Of a DNA stretch of 64,000 nt, positions 10,937 through 23,863 are shown piece by piece. Both the position numbers and the translations under genes were made by a program. The notes under the pieces were generated by a model. It was not told where the DNA came from and ran no database searches. It saw nothing but the letters and a program-made list of their open reading frames with translations. Positions within the stretch are counted from its first letter, which is position 1. Every line of letters starts with the position of its first letter. This stretch comes from Cokeromyces recurvatus (Eukaryota; Mucoromycota; Mucoromycetes; Mucorales; Mucoraceae). The DNA lies in NCBI RefSeq assembly GCF_025118155.1, contig NW_026251390.1:868001-932000 (forward strand), in the 5' to 3' direction.

Positions 10937-11930
10937 TTATTCTTTTGTTTTAATAAAGTAAGCAATTGCAGCGATTAGTAGTGAAACTAAAATGAGTACA
11001 CTTAAAGGATACCCTGTTGTCTTAACTTGAACCTTCTCAACAACAACAGGTTCTACCTTACGCATATTCTCTATCTCTTTTTTATACTTATTTAATTCCT
11101 CTTCCATCTGGCGCATCTTTTCAGTCACTTGAGAAGATTGTTCATCATTATTTTCAATTATCTAAAGCAAGAAGAGCAAAAAAAAAAAAAATAAGATTAT
11201 ATAATCATAGAACTCAATATAAATTATAATACTTGCGTTGTCATTTGGAGTATTAGACATAGTAACAGGTTCATCCTCAGTGATCTCTTCAGTATCAATT
11301 ATTTGAATAGGTGCTTCAGCAGGAGGATTTGGTGATTCTTGAGAAGCAGGTTGAGTATAACTACAACGTAACTTATGTTGATAAATGTTTTGTTTTTCAT
11401 TTGCTTCAAGATGGGACCACTTACAATAATATTTAGATTAGAAAAAAGATTAGGTGATTGTATATATACATATATATTTACTTACTATTTCTTGTAACCT
11501 GGCATTATTGAATTCCTTTGGAATAAAAGCACTCAAAATTAAAAACTTGTCCCTACATTTAACGTCCAAAGGAGGTTCTTCTTTAAATGCTTGAAGCATG
11601 ACTTTCGAAAAAAAAAAACATGTAAATTAAAAAACATTCAATAAGATAAAGGAAAAAAAAAAAGATTAAAATACCTTGGACGGTAATAGACTGATTAGGC
11701 TGAATAATGTCTGCATTTGGACGAACACAATATAATTTAGGAGCTGTTGTTTTAACTTTAAAAGTAATAGGTTGAGAATGAGGGTTCCTAATATTAATAT
11801 TCTGCTTCACAACACGTGTTAAAGGACCTATTATCAGTTTTTTCTTAAATAAGGAAAGAAGTTGTTTTTCATGTGTTTTTAGCTTACGTTCAAAGGTAAT
11901 AACATCATCAAGATCTAACTGAATAGACAT
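10937..11930 (-). CDS. VAP/Scs2-like MSP-domain ER tether
   Basis: Five exons: 11930-11888, 11827-11675, 11601-11486, 11419-11237, 11161-10937; 239 aa. The N-terminus is an MSP domain: FERPLTRVVKQNINIRNP, then a TFKVKTTAPKLYCVRPN core and ADIIQPNQSITVQVMLQ. A Pro/Glu-rich linker follows, then a short coiled coil (MRQMEEELNKYKKEIENMRK) and a C-terminal membrane anchor (PLSVLILVSLLIAAIAYF) with the tail IKTKE. VAPs bind FFAT motifs of lipid-transfer proteins at ER contact sites. The first intron (11887-11828, 60 nt) contains no stop and keeps frame, so retention would insert 20 residues. I removed it because FERPLTRVV then matches the family. The last intron starts with GC (11236), a GC-AG intron. 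No phase-compatible GT donor is available there. Confidence 0.9.
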
Positions 11931-12831
11931 TTCTTAAATGTTTTGAAGATCAACTTGTTTTTTTTTTCACAGAAAAAAACAAAAAAAAATGAAATTTTTT
12001 TTTTAAAAAAAATAAAAAGATATTAAAAAAAGCGGAAATTTATCCTACATATCAGTGGATACCCGTAACCATGGTAAATAGCAGAAAAAAAAAAAGGGAA
12101 ACACAGCAATTTAACTAATAAATTTTCTTATTAAAGTAATACTACTGAGTCTCTCTCTCTCTTTTTTTTTTCTTTTGTTTTTCAATAATTATATAAAAAG
12201 CTATTATATCTCATTCTTTTTATTATTTTCATGTTTCAGTACTTTTCACCATGATGTTTCATAACATGGTATATAGACAACTTGATTCATTATTTTATAT
12301 ACTATTCACTCGAGCTATTTCTGCAGTTTATATGTATGAGCAAAAATATAGTTAAGCAATAGCAGCCATCTGTGCATCATCATTTATCAGTAATATTTTA
12401 TTAAAGTCACTAAAAAAAATACAAACTTAATTAATTAGTAATATTATTCAAATATATTATAGCAACTAGTATTATTACATAAAAATATGCACTTTTTATA
12501 AAGAGTACATCATTATCCTTCCTATTTATAATATCTCTGTATAATGTATATGTGTCCGTAAATAGTTATCTTTACATAATAATGATATCCCTTAAACTTA
12601 ATATGTAATTTTGGATAATAAGTTTCCTTCATATATAAACGAATACTTTCTTCAGTTGTTAACTATCACTTCCTTTCAATAATTAGGTTAACCCATCTAT
12701 TAAAGCTTAACTTACTTCTCTTATTAATTGCTGCATTAATCAATATGAATAATACTGAAGTAAGCAATATAATATACACATAAACAAAAAGAGAAAGAAA
12801 AAAAAAAAACTTATTTTTAGATAAAAGCATA
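11931..12831. other. Gene-free spacer
   Basis: About 900 bp, strongly AT-rich, with a CT run at about 12151-12164 and several homopolymers. The VAP promoter should lie at its left end. I see no gene, RNA or repeat family. Confidence 0.4.
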
Positions 12832-13978
12832 ATGGATATTATATTTAAATCAAATAGAGAAAAAGATAACCTAACTGATAGTCCTTTGTTGAAACGACAA
12901 GGTTCATTTCTATATCTTGGTGTACCCATTAAACCAGGCAAATACTTGGATCCTGTAGTTTTAGTCGAAAGTAATGCCACTAAAGCTCTTCAAACTATGA
13001 ATCAATTAGCATCTATTGGTCTTAATCCAAAAAAAAAGGTTTTGATCGGTTGCTGGCTGGTTGTGCGTTTCTATTTACAAATAGTAGGCCCTCAGTTTAG
13101 AATATGAATGATAAAACTTCTCAAACAGCTTGACACTTGTCAACATATATGTTTCAGTTGTGTCTTTGGTAGCTCTTCTAAGTCCTCCATTAAGCTTATG
13201 CTCTATTTAACCAATCAACCTACAATGCCAAAAAAAAAAAACTTAAATCCTACAAGCCCCAATATATTTCCCCAATTCTTTTGTGTTTACCAAGTGATAC
13301 ACTTTTTTAAAAAAAAATAAAATAAAATAAATTACTACCAACTCCTCCAGCGCCTCACAATGATATCGCCTTACCAAATCCCCGTCATGGACAAGATGTG
13401 CGCCCTGTATTGTATAGAAGATTTGAATTACTCTATGTTTAACTCATACCGTCACTAGTTTCTGGGTAAGAAAAAAAAGATCTTAATAATCGTTGTACTG
13501 CTGCATTCTAACACCAAACTATTGAATGTGTGTCGTCGTCCCAATCCTATTCGTTGGCGGCTACCTATTATTATCATCTGTCGAACAAAGTCATATCCTA
13601 TCCGTTGGCTACCAAGCGATGAACCTCGATCCTGTATTTATTATCCTAAACCAAAAAAAAAAAAAAGTTTATCAAATGTTGTTTTACTTTGTTGTCTACA
13701 CATGCATCATCTTCTCTATCTTTCTCTCTCAGTTGCTAATCCAATCTCCTTTCTATTGAGCCAGTTGCCTACCAAACCGCCTTGTCCCTCACGATATGGA
13801 ATTCGTATGGAATATCCTCTAGCCTGAATTATGTACTATCCTTCAAGAATCAGATTATCTATTTCATCATAACTTTACCCCTCCCAATTGAAAATCCTGA
13901 TTCTAAACTGTTGCGCTGGGTCGTTTTAATAATCGACGCCAGTGTGTTCTTCTTATTACCTTATTATAATTTTCATTG
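12832..13978 (+). mobile_element. LINE relic B: decayed 3' part of a non-LTR retrotransposon
   Basis: The plus strand has LYLGVPIKPGKYLDP followed by ESNATKALQTMNQLASIGLN (12925-13030), the same RT C-terminal block as relic A (FGIPFEAKAVL and KALVIIQALKSTSV). Then, in other frames, come QLDTCQHICFSCVFGSSSKS, RRPNPIRWRLPII, PRSCIYYPK, and a CLHMHHLLYLSLSVANPISF piece that parallels CLYVYSSLHVPTNIADPIS of relic A. The tail is NPDSKLLRWVVLI. Stops and frameshifts interrupt it throughout. It is 5'-truncated like A and C. Confidence 0.72.
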
Positions 13979-14338
13979 ACATTTTCTCCTAATTCATCTC
14001 TTTCTCTCTCTTTCGTTTTTTTTTACCTTGTGTCTTTTTACAAGCGATTTTAGTGTCTTTTTTGCCTATTATTTTATTGAGCAGATCTGGACAATTATTT
14101 AATCGTACTAATACATCAAATACAGCAGAATCAAATATAATTGAAAAAATAAAATAAAATAAAATAAATGAAATTAACTGAGGAAGAAAGAATTGATTAA
14201 AATAAAGATATAATAATGCATTACTATAAATAGACTTATTATTGTCAAATAAAGGGGAGGGGAGGAGAGTCAAGTCTTATTTTATTTTATCTGTAATCCC
14301 AAAATGAAAATATTACATAATAGAATATCTTCTTATTA
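13979..14338. other. Spacer
   Basis: About 360 bp between LINE relic B and the SNRNP27 stop. Pyrimidine-rich at the left, otherwise AT-rich. No gene seen. Confidence 0.4.
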
Positions 14339-15158
14339 TCAACCATCCAATGGTCTAAAAAAAAAAAAAAAAAAAAAAAGAGATGTCAAGTACACACATT
14401 ACTTATTATGGAACCATATATTTCATTTGACATTTACCTATTAAATCCACCTCTACGATTCATATATTGACGATATTTTAAAGGCTTACGAATTTTAGCA
14501 CCAGATACATCTGCGCCAGGAACTTTCTTATTTTTGGTTGTATCAAAACCTCCAAATCCCATTAATTTCATCATTTTAGTTTCTTCATCTTCTTCCTCAT
14601 CGATATTTTCTTCTCCATCTTCTTCTACAGATTCATCTTCTTCCTTTTCTTTCTCATCTCTTCTTCTTCTTCGTCTATCATCCTCAGAGGAATGTCGACG
14701 ACGGTAAGAGGGTGATTTAGAACGACTACGACTTTTATATTTACCTCTACCTCTATCTTATAAATAGTATTTTAGTTTTATTTAAAAGTGGGTGGGTGGG
14801 TAGAAGGGGGGGGAAGAGAGAGAGACAGAGAGGGAATGAGGAAAAAAGAAAGAAAAAAAAAAAAAAAAAAGAAAAGAAATGCTTTACAATCTTAAACACG
14901 ATCATTACCCCTACGCTCAATGCTTCTATCACTTCGTCTATCTCTTCTTGAAGGGGATCGACTCGACCTTGAGCGTCCACGAGTATATCTATCATAGCTA
15001 TCTTCTCTACGTCTACTACGGCCGTCATATTTATATCTATCATAACTATCGTCTCTTCGTCTTCTAGGTGGAGAATATGAACGTGATCTTGAACGGGGTG
15101 CATCAAGATCGCGGTATTCTCTTTTTCGATATCTATCTGGTGTTGGGGATCTTGGCAT
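14339..15158 (-). CDS. SNRNP27: U4/U6.U5 tri-snRNP 27-kDa protein (SNRNP27 homologue)
   Basis: Three exons: 15158-14909, 14756-14438, 14354-14339; 194 aa. The N-terminal half is an RS domain (RSRSRSYSPPRRRRDDSYDR and many RS/RD repeats). The middle is acidic (EEDGEENIDEEEDEE). The conserved C-terminus reads MMKLMGFGGFDTTKNKKV, then KPLKYRQYMNRRGGFNRPLDG. This matches the SNRNP27 signature (a KLMGF block and YRQYMNRKGGFNRPLDF). The protein sits in the spliceosomal tri-snRNP and influences 5' splice-site fidelity. The last exon codes only for the final residues, with a 16-nt coding part. Introns contain long A/T tracts (for example the 19-nt T tract before the last acceptor on the coding strand). 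Confidence 0.93.
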
Positions 15159-16097
15159 TATATGAAGGAAAAAGAAAAAAAAAAAGAATTTATACTATAG
15201 AATAAAAAAGCATTGCAGTGTTAGTAGAGGGAAAAAAAATATGTATATGTAGATGGAAGAATGAAGAAAAGCTCGTGACTTGCTTTATGTGGTAATTAAA
15301 AAAAGAGGTTGTGCTATTAAATTTTTATAATTAGGATTTTTTTTTTTATTTTCCCCTCGAATTTCAAATGGCGAGTGGGTGGGTAGATAGCAATCTGGTG
15401 TGCTGTGTTGCCCGAGCCAGATGAAGGGCTTGTCATGTAAGAAAAACTTAAATTAAAAGCTAGGATAAAAATCATCGAGACAAATTCCCCTTCAGCAAAA
15501 ACCATCAACATTAAAAAAATGGACCAATTATATACTATATGCTCTCAAACATGTGTCCCCAAATCTTCAGGTTCTACAATGAAAGGTCTGCAACCCTTTT
15601 GTTTCAATGATTATCAAGGCAGACAAAGGTCGAATAAAGAGATGACCAATATCTTACTTAATAAAGAAAAAAAAAGTGCAATAAAGCCAAAAGACTGAAT
15701 ACAAGAAAGAACAAAAAGAAAAAAGAGAGAAGATACAAGAGGACAAAAAGGATTCACAAATTATATACGATAATAAATATAAAACTACACCAGCAAAATG
15801 GAAAAAAAAAAAGCCAAATTCAAGCCCTTCTCCTTCTGTACCTCTCGTTGTGTTTGTGTGATGGAATGAAGAATATCGGATACGGTTAGGGTAAAAGGCC
15901 AGATGTCAGGTGCCATAGCAATACTTGACAGAGAAATCAAGCCTAGATCAAGAACTGCATTTCGATAGACCTGCTGTCTTTCAGAGAGAAATCACCGTAG
16001 ACGAAACGGTTTTGCTAGTAATAGTGATTCAGATATCTATAGATAATTTGTCTAAATTGTAATGCGCACTTGTCCAAAAAACTAACAGTAATTCGTT

Positions 16098-16152
<55 letters not shown>

Positions 16153-16236
16153 ATTACTGTAGAAATGACTGTGACTCGACCTTTTTTTTCCATCTTTTGA
16201 AGTATTGCTTCTTTCTTTCTTTTATATTGTATTATA
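15159..16236. other. Divergent spacer
   Basis: About 1.1 kb between divergent SNRNP27 and cyclophilin genes. The part 15360-15440 and the part 15840-16030 have a more balanced base composition than the rest but show no open frame or known RNA. A T tract of more than 40 nt covers about 16101-16145, close to the cyclophilin start. I see no gene. Confidence 0.4.
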
Positions 16237-17609
16237 ATGGCAGCTGTTAATATTTCTAAAGATAATAAAACTACATTGTATATAGGTAGATTAATGATTA
16301 AATAATTAACGGGCAAAAAAAAAAAACAATAATAATAATAGTAAATATATTCTTAAGGTGGTCTCGATCAAGGAATTACTGAAAGCATGTTACATGCTGC
16401 ATTTATTCCTTTTGGTGAAATTGTGGCAGTCCAAATACCTTTAGATACATCAAATGATTGTATGTTAATTAGTATATATATATATATATATACATATATT
16501 CTTTAAAGACTGCAGCAAGAATACATTAGTAACCATTCTTGTATTTTAAATTGTTAGCAACTAATACACATAAGGGTTTCGGTTTTGTTGAATTTGAATT
16601 ACCTGAAGACTGTCAAGCAGCTATTGATAATATGCATTTAGCAGAATTGAATGGCAAAGTAATCAAAGTACAATTAGCCAATCCTCATATTGTTACAGCC
16701 ACATCTAATCGTGCAGGTAATAATTAAACAAGATGAATTCTACCTTTTCTTTTACTGAGTATCATCATCATCATATAGTTTGGACGGAAGAGTCTTGGTT
16801 ACAGAAATATGCTGGTGTAGATAGTAACAATGATAATAAGGATAAAGAAATGAAAGATGCACCAGAGAATACTTCAGATGAGGATGAAGATAACAATAAA
16901 GCTAGTCATGTAAAACCTGCTCCGTCTAAAGGTGGTAAATCTCGTGTATATTTAGATATCCAAATTGGAGGTTCATTAGCAGGTCGTATTGAAATTGAGG
17001 TAATGACTTTAAAGACTAGGAAAATGCCAAGTATATATATATATTTATTTTGTAATTAATAGCTTCGTGGAGATGTAGTGCCCAAGACAGCTGGTAAAGT
17101 AATTGCATTATTAAATAATACTACAAGATCATATTAAACTATTTGTTATTCAATTTTTAGAAAATTTCAGAGCATTATGTACAGGTGAATTAGGATTTGG
17201 ATATAAAAACTCTGTATTTCATCGTATTATTCCTCAATTCATGTGTCAAGGTGGTGATATTACAAAGGGGAATGGTACAGGGGGTAAATCAATCTATGAT
17301 GGTCGATTTGAAGATGAAAATTTTGTCTTAAAACATACTGAACCCGTAAGTTTTTTTTTTAACTGTATAAAGCAGATATTAATAAATTTCATGTTTTAGG
17401 GTATTTTATCAATGGCTAATGCAGGACCTAACACAAATGGTAGTCAATTTTTTATTTGTACAGAAAAGACATCTTGGTTAGATGGGAAACATGTTGTTTT
17501 CGGACGTGTCTTGTCAGGTATGAATGTAGTACGCGAAATGGAGAAATGTGGATCATCAAATGGAAAAACTTCAAAACGTGTAACTATCGTAGATTGTGGA
17601 CAGCTTTGA
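16237..17609 (+). CDS. RRM-cyclophilin (PPIE/CYP33-type peptidyl-prolyl isomerase)
   Basis: Seven exons: 16237-16285, 16358-16459, 16558-16716, 16779-16999, 17063-17093, 17161-17345, 17400-17609; 318 aa. An N-terminal RRM ([20 protein letters not shown] as RNP2; the [11 protein letters not shown] part as RNP1) is joined by an acidic linker (DEDEDNNKA) to a complete cyclophilin domain. That domain has [11 protein letters not shown], the active-site [48 protein letters not shown], and the end VTIVDCGQL. The architecture is that of human PPIE, a spliceosome-associated nuclear isomerase. It lies next to SNRNP27, another spliceosomal gene, which is probably chance. A (AT)n run sits in intron 2. 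Confidence 0.95.
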
Positions 17610-17894
17610 TTATATTTGATATGAATAAAATAAAATAAATAAATGAAAAACTCCTCTCCCAACAACAATACAAATCAACCGTAGAGTCATTATTATCTTG
17701 TATTTATTATCATTTATATAAATATATCACACAGCACTATATTTGAAGGTATATTGGGATAAGTGTACGTCTATGTCTAGACTATTTACAGTTAAAAAAA
17801 AAAAAAGCAAGAAGGTGGTGGAGAAGGAGGAAGAAGAGGAGAAATATGAAAAATAAAATAAAAAAAAAGGGGGAAAGTAGAGTATAGATTTTCA

Positions 17895-19535
17895 TTATTT
17901 AAAGACGCCGGAAGTTGCAAAGATCATCACCACAATTCCCCAAATAACTAAAAAAATGGCAGATGCATCCAATAGACCAAATTTAAGATCATGATCCTCT
18001 TTTGAAACAATACGTTCTTCATTCCTAATTTCCTCCTCTCCTACTTGTTTCTGTTCACTTCTTCTAGTCGTCGATGATGATGAAGCTGTTGTAGTAGAAT
18101 GATAACTATCGACAAATGGGGTCTTTGCATCGTCTAAGATGGGGGTATTATTGAATGATGAGGTCGTTTGATGACGTCTTGTGATCAGACATGCCATAGC
18201 AGGAAGAATATAGGCCAAAAATGTGGCAGCAAATCCACCAATTAAAGCATATACTTTACCTAGAGAACGTACTACGATACCCAGTATGGTAAGGATAGTG
18301 AATAAAAGGATTGTTACTACATGATGTTGAATATGATTAGGCTGTGTAGTGGCAGTTTCAAAACCTAATAATTTTTGAACTGCTTCTCTTGTTGGATAAA
18401 ATCCCATACTATGTAAAATAGAAACATACATAAATACATATATAAACATAGACGAATAAGACTTACGGAATAGTTAAAATCATACTAAAACCAAGAAGGA
18501 ATCGACCGATATTGACAATGAAGTCATCATCAGGAAAGTTCAAAAAGAGATTAGGTTGTACATCTTTACCGAAACTAAGGTATCCGATAATAGCAAAGGA
18601 AATAGATGAAAACCAACTCATGATAGAAGCAAGAGTCGTGGTTATAGTCCATGATTTAATTGTTTGATCTTTTAAACTCAAGAATACACTAAAACAGACA
18701 TGAGAACATGCAAATGCAAATGCTAGAATCCCGAGAGCGCCAAAGATATCAGGACCCTTCCAATCTAATGGTGCTTCATGTGATTTTGCATAAGCAGGTG
18801 CTCGAATAAGTAATGTAATTAAAATAAGTGGTAAACATAGAACTGATAATATCGACCATCTTGCAACTGAGCCAATAGACCTTGACAAATTTAGCGGGAA
18901 AACCTATTATTGAAAAGAAAAAAAAAACGATAGGTCAACAACAACAACGACATTGATGACAAAGTGGTAAAACAAACATACAAAAAGATTGCAATGAATG
19001 ATATGACAAATGACCTTTCTGTCATACTTTTGTATTGAGGGAAATAAAATTGTAACAATACAGGAATTGTATCTCCAATTACTTTTTATAATAGATGAGT
19101 ACAACAATAGAAGAATAGGACAGGATGAATTTAATTTGACTTACATATAAAATAGCTAACACAAGCACCTGAGGCTTGAACAAGGATCAAGAAATTCAAA
19201 AAATAATAGCCTGGTCGTCCAAAGACATACTCCATCAAAACTGCAAACTTGTAAGCTCTTACCCGTTTTCCGGATACAACAAGCATATGAAGGCCCAATT
19301 GTGAAATAATCGCAACTATAACAGATAATAAAATAGCTGTCCAAAAACCGGCTAGATAAATTGCAAAGGGTAAACCAATAATACCAGCTCCTACCGTGGA
19401 ATTCACCAAATTAAAAGCACTTTCTATCTTTGAACGTGTGCCATAACCTGGTCTATCAGCTTGTAATAGATCTCTTTCTGCTGCTGTTAATAATAGATTA
19501 TTTTGTTTAATGGTTCCATAAGAAGATTTTTGCAT
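17895..19535 (-). CDS. Vacuolar amino-acid transporter (AVT/SLC38 family)
   Basis: Four exons: 19535-19145, 19081-18978, 18903-18467, 18408-17895; 481 aa. The first membrane segment has the family signature NSTVGAGIIGLPFAIYLAG, and IGDTIPVLL follows the second exon junction. About 11 hydrophobic segments are visible, ending with ASAIFLVIWGIVVMIFA. Between the last segments lies a charged, Ser/Thr-rich loop (STTTASSSSTTRRSEQKQ). AVT proteins exchange neutral or basic amino acids across the vacuolar membrane using the proton gradient. The donor of the second intron is GTTTGT, chosen because it alone keeps phase (FLY then VFPLNLSRS). Which AVT paralogue it is cannot be told here. Confidence 0.88.
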
Positions 19536-20348
19536 TATAATGATAATAAAAGAGAGAAAGAGAAAGAAAAAGAAAAAATAAAGAATGAATGAAAATAAAT
19601 AAATAAATAATTATAATTAAAAAGAAACTATAAATAGGAAGCCTTTATATGCACCGAGATTTTACATTATTATAATAATGAATTTAATTGAGACCCTATC
19701 ATATTGACTTTGTATATCATTATTCAGAAAAGGAGTTTGTTGCCTTTTAAAGGGTAAATAAAGGCTATGATCGGCAGTTAAACAACACGGATAGTTTTTT
19801 CTCATTGGTTTTTTTTTTATTTTCCAAAAAAAAAGTTCAAATGTGAGTCATGAGATATATTCGGAAGAATCTTGACTCCTTGATAATCTTTTATATTAAA
19901 CTTCTTTACTATAATAAATTTCCAAAAGGTATCAAGAAGCTTACAATGCAGTACTTGAATATGTATGCATATAAAGTAAAGTAAAGAAAAAAGTAACAAG
20001 ATGTTAAGTGAATGTATTATAAGGGACAGAAAAAAAAAGAGAGAGAGAAAGTGAGAGAAAGTGAGAGAAAATGAGAAAGTGAGAAAGTGAGAGAAAGTGA
20101 GATAGAGATAGATAGAGAGATAACGTTAGAGTTAAGATTCTGGGTGATTTATATGATTGATAATCGTCAATTTCTTTCGCAGAGAATATGATATTAAAAA
20201 TTAATAAAGAGTGAATTTTACTTTTAATTAAAATTATGCCTTAACGTATAAAGATATTAATCAACGTATTTTATATATATGGTAATGCGTATATAGTTTA
20301 ATGAATGGATGCATATTTAAATAGAATGGAATAATGAATATGTAAATG
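19536..20348. repeat. Spacer with purine-rich simple repeat
   Basis: About 800 bp, no gene seen. A (GAGAAAGT)n-like purine tract covers about 20037-20122. Otherwise AT-rich, with short A and T runs. It contains the amino-acid-transporter promoter at its left end. Confidence 0.5.
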
Positions 20349-22040
20349 TTAATAATGATCTTCCAAGAAAGGAGAAGGGGGACTTCCCTCAAGGATTACT
20401 TCTTGATAACTTGGTAATTTATTAAGTTCCTCATAACATAAAGGTGACTGTTGCTCTTCTTCTGAGGTTATTAGAGGCCATTGATTAACTAATTCATGCC
20501 GTACATGTATAGCGTTCGTCGCTGATAAAGAAGGATGGTTGCTTGATGAATATGAGCCCGGAACTGTACCCAAATTTAAGACAAAACTAAGTGACATATC
20601 TCTTTCTTTTTTCCTATCTTTAAATTTAATAGCTAAACGTAATTTATGACTGATTTGTAAAATATCTGTTTGAATTTGTGGTGCAATATGTGGTAAATTT
20701 AAAGGCAGTATAAATTCTATTACATAAGGAGAGTAAGTTATGACAAGTATATGTATTATATATATATATATATATATTACTTAATTCCTCTCCGTTTCTA
20801 TAATTATTCATATCATGTTTAGTACCTATATACATATATGAATTAGATGATTTCAATTCTTAATATATAAAGTAAATACTTTACGAGAGAATCTTCGACG
20901 TCGAGTTATCATAGAATCAGGTGAATATTTAGACATCAAATTAAAGTTCCCAGCTCGAATCCTAAAAAAAAAAAAGGTGTTACATAAAAATGAATACAAA
21001 TAGTATATGCATATACAGATATACATATATACATATAAGCAATAATTATCAGCTTACGGATATATCTCAGTTTGCTCAAGATAATATTCTAATGTGTCAA
21101 TGATAGCATCTTCACTAATTGAATTAAAAGTGCAAACAAAAGGAAATCCCCTTTTCTGTAAGCAGGTAAATTTAGATAAGCCTACTTCATACTGGATACG
21201 GCCCTGTCGACAACCACGATATCGGACTCGAGGTACAGAGTAAAGTGAATAAAGACTTGGATAAGTATGTCGACATATTTGAATCATGTTGGTTACATGA
21301 AGTAATTGTCGTTTGTTGTTTCTTAAGTAATAATTAACCGTGTTGTTGTTGTTACTGGTATCTTCTATTACAGTGAAGGGAAGTCGATTATTGTGATGAT
21401 GAAGAGACGATGATTGTGATACAGTCGTTATTATAGGTGAAATAAGAGATGAATTTCCCCCCTTCAGTTTTTTGCGATTATTGATATGTAAAGCATTCCA
21501 ATAAGAGATTTTAAATCTTTCACGAAATGAGTTTAATTTAATATTAGCAGAAAGTAGATATTGAATTGTATGATGAGGTGTTAGAAGAGAAGGTGGTAAA
21601 AGATGAACATTATTAATCTTTAATGAAAAAGGCCAACTCTTTTTCCCTATGTCTAATATCTCTGGTTCGTCTAGAAGAATAAGTTGTTCATGGCAAATAT
21701 CGATAAAACATTTACTCTGACCAGCTGCCTTTCGTGTTATTTTATCAATAAAGCCTAATTCATTATTGGATGTGATAGTAAACCATTTTCCAAGGGGTAT
21801 TTCATCTTTACACGCTGTGTTATATGTATTATCTTGAAAATAATCCGAAGAAGTAATGATACATTCAATTCTCCCTTTAAATTCTACCATAAGCTGACGA
21901 ATCTGTATTGGATGTGCTAATTCAATTTCAACTCTGCCAGAAATAACATAACTTTCATTAGGTATTATACTATTGCCATCAATAAAAGTATTTATAACGT
22001 CTGTATCTGATATAATATTTAATTTTAAAATTGAGGACAT
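20349..22040 (-). CDS. Arrestin-domain protein (alpha-arrestin-like)
   Basis: Four exons: 22040-21058, 20961-20885, 20825-20781, 20716-20349; 490 aa. The N-terminal half shows an arrestin-N pattern: NESYVISGRVEIELAHPIQI, then LMVEFKGRIEC and SWPFSLKINNVHLLPPSLLT with TIQYLLSANIKLN. The C-terminal half has an arrestin-C pattern: ILPLNLPHIAPQIQTDILQI, then SHKLRLAIKFKDRKKERDMS and LSFVLNLGTVPGS. Near the C-terminus LPSYQEVI looks like a PPxY-type or YxxP motif region, where arrestins normally recruit NEDD4/Rsp5 ligase. A strict PPxY is not seen (the sequence is NKLPSYQE, that is LPSY). Alpha-arrestins select membrane transporters for ubiquitylation and endocytosis. Gene neighbours give no further clue. 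Confidence 0.82.
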
Positions 22041-23377
22041 TTTTTTTTTATGTATAAAGGAAAGAAGAAGAAGTAGAAAAGAAGAAGAAAAGAAGATAAG
22101 ATAAGAAAAGTGTATTTATCACACACTTTATTATTGTTATTATTTTTCTATTGTATTCAAATAGAAATAAGAGAAACATACTAGCATTACAAGTCATCAA
22201 ACTTATAATGCATGTGATCAAACTAAGCAATCAAAAATACCAAATTAGGAAAATTTGAGATACAGTGCAATAATGAGCTATCTAAACAATGTTATAATAA
22301 TGTAAGCAACGATATATTACATACATAATTAAACAAGAATAATTTCAAAAATATTGTTTGATAGTTTGAATGTATTGTATACATTATAGAGCTTTACTAC
22401 ACAATTGTTCTATTTTTCCATTAAATTTGCATGTATATTTTTTTTTCTTTTTTTTTTTTCTTTTTTTTTTGTTAGTATATGTCTCAAGGACTTAAATGTC
22501 TCTCTCCATCTCTCTTTCTCTCTTTTTCAATAAAGCAGCGACATGAACACATGGAAGATTTAATAAATTAAATTATCAAGTGATATTGGCTTCATGACTA
22601 GAAAACAAGCCTTTGAATATGTCCTTATTAATTTGTGTTAATATAATGGGCAAATAGCCTTGTTTTTTTATACTCTTTTTGTATTGAATATATGTCTACA
22701 GTTTTAATACCCTTTTCTTTTTTCTATTTCAATAAAAGAAAATATTAGTTTGATATATTAACTTTATTTTTGTTTTCCAGAATGGTCTGCTTAATTTAAA
22801 GTTTTCTATCTATTTTTCTTTTCTTTTCCCGTCACTCCTCATTCCTGTCAAAGACGTTAGAGTCCAAAAGCAAGTGACGTGCCAAGTGTTTATACTAAAT
22901 GATGACTAACAAACTAAGAGGGCAGTCTAATAGTAGGGAGAACCTTTAGTTTCTCAAAATACACTATGTGTATATATTTTTTTTAAGAAAGAACTCTGTA
23001 TTGCTGATACATTTATAATTTCTTTTTACAACTATGCTCAGATGACTATTCATTTATTTATTTTTCTTTTTTCTACATCAATCTTACATGTTTAAATAGA
23101 CATTTGAACAATTCCTTACAACAGGGTTTATGACAGACTTAACCCATTTAGCGTATTAATCTAGTTAATTGTTAGATTCTATTCACTTTTGAATTTAACT
23201 TTAATATTAGAAACGACAAGGAACCTCTCCCTCTTATTCTCTCTTTATTAGTAGTCTTTTCCTTTCCTCGAGTTTCTAACTTTAATATAAAAAATTTCTT
23301 ATCAATTTCTATTGGCTTGATCCCTCGACACAACTTCTTTGACAAATAAAAAAACTTTTATAATTCGCGTAGAGTAA

Positions 23378-23408
<31 letters not shown>

Positions 23409-23863
23409 CAAGAGCAAAAAAAAAGAAATACTAATAATGAACAGTTTATCATGTATTAGTTATTTAATAGTTTGTTACTATCTTTTTCATCCATGTACAT
23501 TCAAAATAAGAAATTATTAATAATGCACCCGTTCCAAATTATCTTCTTTCCGGGCAGGTTTAATTAAACCAAAAGTAGCTTGTCCAATGAAATTTTTTTG
23601 TTTCAAGCCATAAATTTTTTTATTATTATTTGAAGGCATCTGAATATATAGCGTGTGATTAAACTTTTTTTTTTTTTTATTATTAGTATAATTATTATTA
23701 GTTGAAAAAAATCACCTAACTACTCTTTTTTTTTATTTTTTAAGAGAAAAAAAAAAAAAAAAAAAAGGCATCTAAAATTATCTGTACAATACATTTATAC
23801 ATATTCTATTTATTTTTATTTATTTATTTATTTTTGGACTTTTATTCTTCTTGTTAAACAATA
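22041..23863. other. Long divergent spacer
   Basis: About 1.8 kb between the divergent arrestin-like and WNK genes. It is AT-rich with T tracts at about 22439-22470, 23381-23408 and 23669-23680 and an A tract at 23744-23766. No convincing coding frame, tRNA or repeat family is seen. Its size suggests long regulatory leaders for one or both genes. Confidence 0.4.

Noticed and set aside
12832..13107. 91-residue open frame as a gene
   Set aside because: It is the RT block of LINE relic B with a frameshift after the IGLNP motif.
14753..15106. 117-residue frame antisense-frame product in the SNRNP27 gene
   Set aside because: It is a shifted frame of the RS-domain exon; the SNRNP27 frame has the conserved C-terminus.
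15840..16030. Possible structured RNA in the SNRNP27/cyclophilin spacer
   Set aside because: Base composition is more balanced than around it, but I found no match to U snRNA, RNase P, SRP or snoRNA motifs.
20037..20122. GA-rich repeat as a regulatory array or CRISPR
   Set aside because: Irregular purine microsatellite; no spacer structure, and CRISPR arrays are not expected in a eukaryote.
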